NCBI GenBank assembly: GCA_029098505.1
Contig: JAQXOE010000011.1
Span: 104,164 to 168,163 of the forward strand
DNA length: 64,000 nt
Direction of reading: 5' to 3'
Source: Bacteroidales bacterium
Lineage (GTDB): Bacteria > Bacteroidota > Bacteroidia > Bacteroidales > UBA932
This document shows positions 35,826-42,174 of the stretch, one piece after another. The position numbers and the translations under genes are program-made. How positions within the stretch are numbered: the stretch's first letter is position 1; each line of letters starts with the position of its first letter. Below the pieces are notes generated by a model, which searched no databases, was not told where the DNA came from, and worked only from the letters and a program-made list of their open reading frames with translations.

Positions 35826-36428
35826 TTATTTATGCCATAGTTCCAATAAAATCTCTTGTACCCATACAGGTGGTATCTCTATATCCACTGAAAAATCTGT
35901 TTCCGGTACTTTTCGAATTTTCTGACGCAATATATTCATTTGATATTTGCCAAGCTGTTCCTGACCTAAGTATCTTATCGTATTTGACATCAACATCATA
36001 GTTTCGTTTCTGAAACCAAATATTTTTACTTCTGATGTATGATTAAAGACTATTTGATGACCGTTGTATAATTTGATCCTTCTTGGAGGACCATCGCTTA
36101 GGTAAATATTTGAAGATATTTTCATACCGCTCAGTCCTAATCGATATGCTGCAATATCTCCATATGGCATTATCCTTACTTTCTCTTTATATGCGAGGGC
36201 ATAAGCTATTGATTCATCGGATGGTAATACAATTTGTCCATTCAAAATTCGCGGCAAGCAATATATACCTCTGGCAAGTCTGTATATCAATTTATCAGAA
36301 ACAAGATTGCAAAGGGCTATCCGTAAACTTCCTTGTGAGCCTAAATCTATAAAGTCCTGAATAAAGAAAATCTTCCCTCTATTCCAGGTTAATATTCTAT
36401 CTCTGACGAATTTTTCTGTTCCAAACAT
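35826..36428 (-). CDS. AbiEi-like / DUF6088 winged-helix protein without a toxin partner
   Basis: 200 residues. An N-terminal winged-helix part (about 1-60) ends in LIYRLARGIYCLPR, the characteristic turn of AbiEi-type antitoxins. It continues with PSDESIAYALAYKEKVRIMPYGDIAAYRLGLSG and a C-terminal helical part. AbiEi proteins are the antitoxin half of type IV toxin-antitoxin pairs whose toxin is a nucleotidyltransferase (AbiEii). No such toxin lies on either side. A near-perfect palindrome overlaps the predicted promoter immediately upstream, as expected for autoregulation. It may be a solitary regulator or a relic. Confidence 0.75.
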   Translation of the reverse strand: MFGTEKFVRDRILTWNRGKIFFIQDFIDLGSQGSLRIALCNLVSDKLIYRLARGIYCLPRILNGQIVLPSDESIAYALAYKEKVRIMPYGDIAAYRLGLSGMKISSNIYLSDGPPRRIKLYNGHQIVFNHTSEVKIFGFRNETMMLMSNTIRYLGQEQLGKYQMNILRQKIRKVPETDFSVDIEIPPVWVQEILLELWHK

Positions 36429-36430
36429 AT

Positions 36431-36455
36431 TAACAAATATATTATATTTTTGTTA
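36431..36455 (-). promoter_or_regulatory. Palindromic operator and -7 box at the AbiEi-like gene
   Basis: TAACAAATATA (36431-36441), spacer TTA, TATTTTTGTTA (36445-36455): an inverted repeat matching at 10 of 11 positions. It contains the minus-strand -7 box TATATTTG (36441-36434), only 5 bases before the ATG at 36428. Confidence 0.55.
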
Positions 36456-36540
36456 AAAAAATACAACTCAAATATAAATTTCATTAATAAGAAAACACAA
36501 TAAGATATATAAGGGAAATGCTTTCTGACTAAACTATGAT

Positions 36541-36590
36541 TGTATAAATGTAAATATTACTCTGTTTCGATTCTTATTTACATTTGTACA
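36541..36590. repeat. 16-bp inverted repeat with 18-bp spacer
   Basis: The left arm at 36541-36556 (TGTATAAATGTAAATA) and the right arm at 36575-36590 match as an inverted repeat at 15 of 16 positions. It lies between the AbiEi-like gene and the rep terminator. It could be a protein-binding or recombination site; its role is unknown. Confidence 0.6.
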
Positions 36591-36592
36591 CA

Positions 36593-36622
36593 AATAATGC
36601 CCGTCTTTCGACAGGCATTATT
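36593..36622 (-). terminator. Hairpin terminator downstream of rep
   Basis: AATAATGCC (36593-36601) pairs with GGCATTATT (36614-36622). After one mismatch, GTC pairs with GAC around the loop TTTC. It lies 20 bases past the rep stop. Confidence 0.7.
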
Positions 36623-36633
36623 AATTATATTAA

Positions 36634-36648
36634 TGCACTCCCCTACTC
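36634..36648 (+). repeat. Copy 1 of the CACTCCCCTA motif
   Basis: GCACTCCCCTACTCT, identical over 15 bases to 40099-40113. Here it overlaps the last codons of the minus-strand rep gene; its complement contains the TAG stop. Confidence 0.6.
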
Positions 36649-37764
36649 TCCTTCGGTTGTATCAAGGATTTCTCTAATAGACTTGACATCTGTCCTAAGA
36701 GCAGGTTTCTTCTCTGAACGTTCCCTGCCTCTTAAGACCATATTGCCCTCGAAAATAATTCCATACTCATCCTTCAGGTGATTCCTGATAGCAGCAATGA
36801 CATAACCCTGGGGATTGTCTGCCCTGTTTGCTGAAGGTGCAATCCTATCAAGGAAAGACAAAAGATCGAATTCGTGGCTGGCAACATCAAACAAGCTGAT
36901 ATTTGCTTTAATCCCACTTTGATCAAAATCCAACTTATACTGAAGATAATGGTATAAATCATGGTCAAGCATCATAGAAGGATCAACCATCTTCCTAACG
37001 GCATCCGTTGACTCATTTTGAAGGTTGTGTTTAGGAAAGAAGGTAATGGATGAAATAGCCGGTCTCCCCTTCCTGCCTTTATTGACATCAGCAGATTTGG
37101 CAAATACAGGAACATAATCAAAGGTATATGGACTTACGCTATCAAGTTCTTTTTTAGCTGCGTCAATGGTATTCTTGATAAAATCATCAACCTTCTTATA
37201 TTTGTCTGTCAGGCCCCACATTTTCCTAAGATCTGCAATCGTATAAGATATAGGAGTTGTTTGCTTGCTCACAAGCTTATAGATACGCAAAGAATACTTT
37301 CCTCGCAGCTTTACAGCTGTTTCCAACTCATATTTGCGAAAGCCTTTACTGAAGTCGAGCATTGCATTCCAGATATTTCTATTGACACGAATTATCATCT
37401 TCCCGGAGATCTTATCTACATCTACATCATTGAGAATGCTTGTAGCCCTATACTTCTGATCATCTTCGTACTCAAGGAACTTACCCATCAAGCTTCTGAC
37501 TGCAGTCTTCGCCTTCGAGTAGTTTTTATCGTCTTCGCCAGAAAGAATATCCTTTACTGGAATGGTAATCTCTGCATCCCCCCACTCCCCTACATGGACT
37601 TTACCCAAGTTTGTACCACCTTTAAAATCAAGCCCTTTAATCTCTCTCTGTGCTAACTCAACAAGCCTAAGAAGCAGACGTTCTGAATAAATACCGAAGT
37701 CATGTCTTACGGTTGTAAAAATATACGATTCAACAATTTCTTTTGAAATAACCTCGTCTGCCAT
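36643..37764 (-). CDS. Rep_3-family plasmid replication initiator (RepB-like)
   Basis: 373 residues with the two-winged-helix layout of iteron-plasmid initiators. First domain: YIFTTVRHDFGIYSERLLLRLVELA, then ILSGEDDKNYSKAKTAVRSLMGKF. Second domain: YELETAVKLRGKYSLRIYKLVSKQ, YTIADLRKMWGLTDKYKKVDDFI and ITFFPK. These regions are typical of RepB/RepA proteins that bind iterons and open the origin. The frame extends 41 codons upstream, but that part overlaps the predicted promoter and an iteron, so ATG at 37764 is chosen. Iterons lie immediately upstream. A free plasmid would carry this gene; here it is inside chromosomal genes. Confidence 0.88.
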   Translation of the reverse strand: MADEVISKEIVESYIFTTVRHDFGIYSERLLLRLVELAQREIKGLDFKGGTNLGKVHVGEWGDAEITIPVKDILSGEDDKNYSKAKTAVRSLMGKFLEYEDDQKYRATSILNDVDVDKISGKMIIRVNRNIWNAMLDFSKGFRKYELETAVKLRGKYSLRIYKLVSKQTTPISYTIADLRKMWGLTDKYKKVDDFIKNTIDAAKKELDSVSPYTFDYVPVFAKSADVNKGRKGRPAISSITFFPKHNLQNESTDAVRKMVDPSMMLDHDLYHYLQYKLDFDQSGIKANISLFDVASHEFDLLSFLDRIAPSANRADNPQGYVIAAIRNHLKDEYGIIFEGNMVLRGRERSEKKPALRTDVKSIREILDTTEGE

Positions 37765-37822
37765 ACAATTTAATGATGAATTTAGCGAAAACAATAATAC
37801 CGACTCAATATTTTTTGCCGAA

Positions 37823-37830
37823 CAAATATA
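37823..37830 (-). promoter_or_regulatory. Predicted -7 box of rep, next to an iteron
   Basis: TATATTTG on the minus strand fits TAnnTTTG. An iteron (37836-37843) lies 5 bases upstream, within the spacer to the expected -33 box, so Rep bound there should block the promoter. Confidence 0.5.
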
Positions 37831-37835
37831 ACTAA

Positions 37836-38002
37836 AACTCGCAATATTTACATTAAGTACGAAATAGTATTTTTTCATTTTCGCCAAATAAGTACATTGC
37901 AGTATTCTATAACTCGCAGAACTCGCAAAAGAATTCTAAAACTCGACTTATTCTCTGCAAGTAGTATTCCAGGACTCGCATATATATCTTCCAAAACTCG
38001 CA
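37836..38002 (+). repeat. Iteron group A (6 copies)
   Basis: AACTCGCA at 37836-37843, 37911-37918, 37920-37927 and 37995-38002. Variants: AACTCGAC at 37940-37947 and GACTCGCA at 37973-37980. Most are preceded by TTCY, giving a longer consensus of TATTCYNNAACTCGCA. Confidence 0.85.
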
Positions 38003-38063
38003 TAAATACTACAAATGATAACATTCAAAAGCCTAATAATCAAAAGGTTATATAAACAACTAG

Positions 38064-38113
38064 AATTGTTGTTAAGTCACTATTATGTATTGATTATTAT
38101 TTAATAAACAAGA
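38064..38113 (+). repeat. Origin direct repeat, copy 1
   Basis: 50 bp that recur at 38313-38361, 249 bases downstream, with three mismatches and one deleted base. It contains TTAAGTCA and TTTAATAAACAAGA. It lies between iteron groups A and B. Confidence 0.75.
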
Positions 38114-38188
38114 TCAAAGAAAAGAGAAATTACTATTTACAAAGCCTCAATTATTCTATTTCTCGTAAAAACTGCCCAAGTAATCCAT

Positions 38189-38252
38189 AACTCGCATAAA
38201 AAATATTGGATGAGTAATATAAAACTCGCACAAACGTCTTCCAGAACTCGCA
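38189..38252 (+). repeat. Iteron group B (3 copies)
   Basis: AACTCGCA at 38189-38196, 38223-38230 and 38245-38252, spaced 34 and 22 bases start to start (near whole helical turns), in the same orientation as group A. Confidence 0.85.
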
Positions 38253-38312
38253 AAAAAAATTAAACACCCCCATCTAAAATACACTAAATCAGATAGATAC
38301 AAAGCCATAGTA

Positions 38313-38361
38313 AATTCTTGTTAAGTCATTATTAAGTATTGATTATATTTAATAAACAAGA
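38313..38361 (+). repeat. Origin direct repeat, copy 2
   Basis: Second copy of the 50-bp element at 38064-38113, on the far side of iteron group B. Confidence 0.75.
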
Positions 38362-38535
38362 ATAAAGGAAGGAAAAACTGTAAGAAATATAACAAAATTG
38401 TTATCAAATATACCATTGTGTTTTATGAACTGAAAATGAACTACTATTTGCAAGCTGCTAGTAATATTATTAGTGGTTATGTCTTCAATATTATATCTTT
38501 CTATAAAACTATAAACTAATTTTCGTTTCAGTTTC

Positions 38536-38745
38536 AGCGAGTTTTAGAATAAAAGGATGAAGTTCATACATTCCGGGTTGCTCCAATAGATTAGTATTCT
38601 TTTCCTCGGCTTATTGGTTGTTAATTGGTATTCTTAAACTCGCTAATCTATACTTTAATTATTCATATATTATTAATAATCAATATGTTAGCTAAAGTCA
38701 GTATATAGACCATACAAGATGTATTCTTTTATTCCTAAACTCGCT
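38536..38745. repeat. Iteron group C (3 copies) upstream of parA
   Basis: AGCGAGTT (inverted) at 38536-38543, then AACTCGCT at 38637-38644 and 38738-38745. All three carry the TTCTAAA/TTCTTAA/TTCCTAA lead-in but end in T rather than A, so this is a diverged sub-type near the parA promoter. Confidence 0.7.
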
Positions 38746-38834
38746 TTATATCTCATAACTCTATTCATTATTTCTATTATCCTCATATGAGCTTACTTTC
38801 TTTCGTCTATATTTATAGAAATGACAAAAAATAT

Positions 38835-38865
38835 TTTGATAATTTTATATATAATTGTAAATTTG
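38835..38865 (+). promoter_or_regulatory. Predicted promoter of parA
   Basis: TTTG (38835-38838), 19 bases, TAAATTTG (38858-38865): both boxes exact, 21 bases before the parA ATG. Confidence 0.65.
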
Positions 38866-38886
38866 TATATCAATTAGTATTAGATT

Positions 38887-39660
38887 ATGGGACAAACTTT
38901 ATGCTTTGCAAATAATAAAGGTGGTGTAGGTAAATCTACTACATCTGCTGCTATTGGTCAGGCCTGGGCTAAAATGGGGAAAAAGATTCTATTTGTTGAT
39001 TTGGATTCTCAGGCTAATCTTACTTCTATGATTTCTCCACTTGCTCCTGACCAGCACGAATCTACTATTAGGGATGCTTTTCTGAACAGTAAAGATTTGA
39101 AGGTCGAAAATGTATCGGAAAATATTGATCTTATTCCATCAGAATTGTCTCTTTCCAATTTTGATAGAGATACTGCTACTTTCACAGGTAGAGAGTATCT
39201 CCTGGTTGACTTGCTTAAACCTCTTAAACCTAAATATGATTTCATTATCATAGACTGTCCCCCTGCACTTGGCCTTATTACATATAATGCGATGATTGCA
39301 TCTGATCATCTCATTATGGTAACAACAGCTGATGGACTCAGTTATTCTGGTCTTGTTATGGTTGCAAACCTTTACGCTGATGTCAAATCAAGTGACCGTT
39401 TAAATAAAAACTTGAAATTGTCTGGTGTAATTATCACAAAATACGAAAAGAATAAGCTTTCTGAAATGTATTACAACAAGATTAAAGAAGATCTTAGGGA
39501 AGCTGTAATTGAACCTGTAATACATAAAGCCACAAAGATTGCCCAAGCTGCTTCTTTCGGTCAGAATATTTATGATTATGATCCTGATGGAAAAGCAACA
39601 CAAGAATATCTCCGTGTAGCCCAGACTCTCGCTCTCAGGGTTATGGATGATAATGAATAG
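38887..39660 (+). CDS. parA: ParA-family partition ATPase
   Basis: 257 residues. Deviant Walker A NNKGGVGKSTTS at 9-20, VDLDSQANLT (A'), and the Walker B stretch YDFIIIDCPPALGLIT. It lacks the long N-terminal DNA-binding domain, so it is the short type Ib or Soj-like kind. Expected to position plasmid DNA together with a centromere-binding partner, probably the 123-residue protein 64 bases downstream. Divergent from rep across the putative origin, the common arrangement on low-copy plasmids. Confidence 0.93.
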   Translation: MGQTLCFANNKGGVGKSTTSAAIGQAWAKMGKKILFVDLDSQANLTSMISPLAPDQHESTIRDAFLNSKDLKVENVSENIDLIPSELSLSNFDRDTATFTGREYLLVDLLKPLKPKYDFIIIDCPPALGLITYNAMIASDHLIMVTTADGLSYSGLVMVANLYADVKSSDRLNKNLKLSGVIITKYEKNKLSEMYYNKIKEDLREAVIEPVIHKATKIAQAASFGQNIYDYDPDGKATQEYLRVAQTLALRVMDDNE

Positions 39661-39724
39661 TTTTCCCTAATCACTTTTTATATTATTACTTATATTGAAT
39701 TATCTGAAATAACACTTTAATAAT

Positions 39725-40096
39725 ATGGCAAAGAAAGTTGATCAGTTCGAAAAGTTCCGTGCAGCAACACTCGGACGTCCATCTGAGCTTAGCAGCGTTA
39801 TTCAATCCTCACAGACTGACGCTAGGAACACGGAAGTTGAAAACGTTACTCCTTCTGATAATCTGGTAGAAGCTATACGCCCCCAGGAATCTCTTCAGAT
39901 TACTAATACTACAGTCGAGATTTCAAGTGGTAAAGTCAGTAAGAATGCCGACAGAGAACTTGTCAGCTTTCATATTGCTAAAGACAGAAAAAAGAAACTT
40001 GGTCTTTTAAAGTATCAGCAAGAGCGTTCTTTCGGTGAACTGTATAGTGAAGCTATTGACGATCTCTTGAAGAAGTACGGAGTTCTGGATAATTAG
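39725..40096 (+). CDS. Probable small ParB-like centromere-binding partner
   Basis: 123 residues. A polar N-terminal half (KVDQFEKFRAATLGRPSEL, then Ser/Thr/Glu-rich) is followed by a compact C-terminus: ELVSFHIAKDRKKKLGLLK, then YQQERSFGELYSEAIDDLLKKYG. A strand followed by two helices fits a ribbon-helix-helix dimer, the usual partner of short ParA proteins. No known family was recognised with certainty. It is assigned by position after parA and by the predicted fold. Immediately after the stop comes copy 2 of the CACTCCCCTA motif. Confidence 0.6.
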   Translation: MAKKVDQFEKFRAATLGRPSELSSVIQSSQTDARNTEVENVTPSDNLVEAIRPQESLQITNTTVEISSGKVSKNADRELVSFHIAKDRKKKLGLLKYQQERSFGELYSEAIDDLLKKYGVLDN

Positions 40097-40098
40097 CA

Positions 40099-40113
40099 GC
40101 ACTCCCCTACTCT
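40099..40113 (+). repeat. Copy 2 of the CACTCCCCTA motif
   Basis: GCACTCCCCTACTCT directly after the stop of the ParA partner gene; identical over 15 bases to copy 1. Confidence 0.65.
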
Positions 40114-40950
40114 ATTTTATTGTTAGTGATTTCAGTACTTAACTGGAATCATTTTTTTGTTCTATGACTATAAATTTATCGATATATAATTATTTCTTTA
40201 TATATTCGAATTTCAAATTTCAGCAATATTTATACTTTTACAGATATCTATACCTATATAAAACTATGATTATATATCTATAACTAAGTACTAATCTATA
40301 GAAATACTTATCCAATTATATATTATTATATATACATTTTAAATATATTTTACTATACTAACATATATCTATAAATCTATCTATATATTCTTCTTTATAT
40401 ATAGTTTTATATGACAGTCTAAAATATTGATAGTTAATATTTTAATATCTAATATTTATAAATCTATAAAATCAATTAATTATATATGTATAAAACGATA
40501 TTTCTATATATCAAAGTATCTATTTATATATACATATAACATATTATAAATATACTAATCTATTTAAGTATAAAAGTATCATTATCGAAAACTATACCAC
40601 TATAAATATACATATATATCTATATAATTTACTATAGATATATATGTATATCAAACTATTTTTCTATCTATACATCCCAATTTTACTTCAACTCTCATCC
40701 TTCTTCAATTATCCTTTATCTCACAGTCTTTAATTTTGAATAGATTTTTCTGGTCAGTTCAGATAATTCTATTCTCTTTTGACTCTATAAATATCTATCT
40801 ATACAAATATATTTATAATTCTAAAATGAAATTTAAAACTATAAAACTATATAACTATACTTATTAGAATCTATATGTATATTAGTATTTCTATATATGA
40901 ATATAGAAAACTATAATTCTATTAATTCTGAGGATTGCAGCTTTAGAAAT

Positions 40951-40960
40951 AGGGGAGTGG
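40951..40960 (-). repeat. Copy 3 of the CACTCCCCTA motif (inverted)
   Basis: Minus strand CCACTCCCCT at 40960-40951, continuing as ATTTCT; directly after the primase stop, read in the direction of that gene. Confidence 0.55.
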
Positions 40961-40962
40961 GC

Positions 40963-42168
40963 TTAGTACTTATTGATATTGTCTGAGATATATTGCCACC
41001 AAGGTTTAGCTGCACTTAGTAAACCCTTGAATGCCTCACTGCCGTTTTCTCTTATGAACTCATCTGGATCACACGGCTTAGGGAACTCTGCGATATAGAG
41101 TTCCTTAAAGTTTGGTTTGATGTCGAGGATGCTTATAATGCTTCGTCTATTGGCATAGAAGCGTTTAGCAGAGTCAGGATTCCCGTCTTTGTCCTTATCC
41201 AGGTCTAAACACAAAGTAATCTCTTGTACGTTCCTGTTGAAAGCATCGCAAATCTGCGCGCGTCTTTCACCACTCAAATATGCTCCTCCAATGGCAACAG
41301 CCCCTGAAATGCCTTTACTTGTTGCAGTCAAGGCATCCAATTCTCCTTCCATTACGACAAGCTTCTTCGCTTCGTAACCGTTACTTATATTAAAGAATGA
41401 AGTTTTCCTATCTAAGTTTTTGTTGACAATATATTTAGGCTGTGTGTCAGGATTGATAGATCTGAAAAGAAAGCCCTTTATTTTCCCACCGCTTCGGAAG
41501 GGGATTGAGAGTACGTATTCCTTTCCTACACTTGTATATCCGTCGTCAGATCTGACTTCGCACGCAAATTTGAGATCCTCAAGGCTGAATCCTTGTCTCG
41601 GATTTGTAATATAAGCTTCTACTTTATCCCAGGCTGGTACAAGTCCAAAGCCCAGAGTATCAATATCTTCATTGGTAAAGCCTCGAGTGATGTTCAGGTA
41701 TTTCCTGACTGCTTTTGCTATAGTGCCAGCGTTGTTCTGTAAATTCCATTTGAAATATGCTTCAAGTTTCTCAAGCAACCTTTGACTTGTGCTTTTTACT
41801 TCATATGGTGTTACAGAACCGTTCTTGGGTAGTGAAATACCCAGACGCTCTGCAGCAAAAATATAGGCCTCATAAATAGTGTTCAGGCCGTTGTCTTCTT
41901 TAAGCTTGTCTATTACAGCTATCTTGTTGTCCCATTCACCCTGCTCGCGAAAGGAAAAATCGCTTGCATAAACAACAGTCTTTTCTTTATTAGGTTTTTT
42001 AGGTATGCTCAAGTCCTTTTTGAAAGGACTGGCCCAATGATCATCCTTGCTTCCGGCTTGTATGCGTCTGAAGCAATAAGCCGGAAACAAAGAGTCCAAA
42101 TGCTCGTAGATGATGGGATTGGCTACATTCCTTTCCCAATCCCGCAGTATATCCAGATATTCTGCCAT
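40963..42168 (-). CDS. TOPRIM primase without zinc finger
   Basis: 401 residues. The region AVRKYLNITRGFTNEDIDTLGFGLVP (about 153-178) matches the DnaG N-terminal catalytic segment. A TOPRIM domain follows with E274 in VVMEGELDALTA and the acidic cluster LCLDLDKDKDG at about 319-329. The N-terminal CHC2 zinc finger of DnaG is absent: residues 1-60 have a single cysteine. No helicase domain. Plasmid- or phage-type primases of this kind prime origin replication. Its ATG is only 6 bases after the stop of the S9 peptidase gene, marking an abrupt change in base composition. Confidence 0.82.
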   Translation of the reverse strand: MAEYLDILRDWERNVANPIIYEHLDSLFPAYCFRRIQAGSKDDHWASPFKKDLSIPKKPNKEKTVVYASDFSFREQGEWDNKIAVIDKLKEDNGLNTIYEAYIFAAERLGISLPKNGSVTPYEVKSTSQRLLEKLEAYFKWNLQNNAGTIAKAVRKYLNITRGFTNEDIDTLGFGLVPAWDKVEAYITNPRQGFSLEDLKFACEVRSDDGYTSVGKEYVLSIPFRSGGKIKGFLFRSINPDTQPKYIVNKNLDRKTSFFNISNGYEAKKLVVMEGELDALTATSKGISGAVAIGGAYLSGERRAQICDAFNRNVQEITLCLDLDKDKDGNPDSAKRFYANRRSIISILDIKPNFKELYIAEFPKPCDPDEFIRENGSEAFKGLLSAAKPWWQYISDNINKY

Positions 42169-42174
42169 TAAGTT

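Larger units (their letters stand above)
37765..38886. other. Putative replication origin between rep and parA
   Basis: 1.1 kb non-coding, very A/T-rich. It holds three groups of AACTCGC(A/T) iterons, a 50-bp direct repeat, and divergent promoters for rep and parA. No DnaA box of the form TTATCCACA was seen. This layout is that of an iteron-plasmid origin. Confidence 0.7.
40097..40962. other. 866-bp extremely A/T-rich non-coding segment
   Basis: Almost entirely A and T, with many overlapping TATATA / CTATAAATCTAT-like runs. No reading frame of note. It is bounded by the CACTCCCCTA motif in inverted orientation at its two ends. It could be a centromere-like site, an unwinding element or a decayed region. 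Confidence 0.6.

Noticed and set aside
37765..37887. 41-residue extension of the Rep protein
   Set aside because: Covers the predicted rep promoter and an iteron; the family starts near the chosen ATG.
37836..38252. Repeats resembling a CRISPR array
   Set aside because: The shared core is only 8 bp (about 15 with variation), spacings are irregular and short, and no cas gene is near; iterons next to a rep gene explain them.
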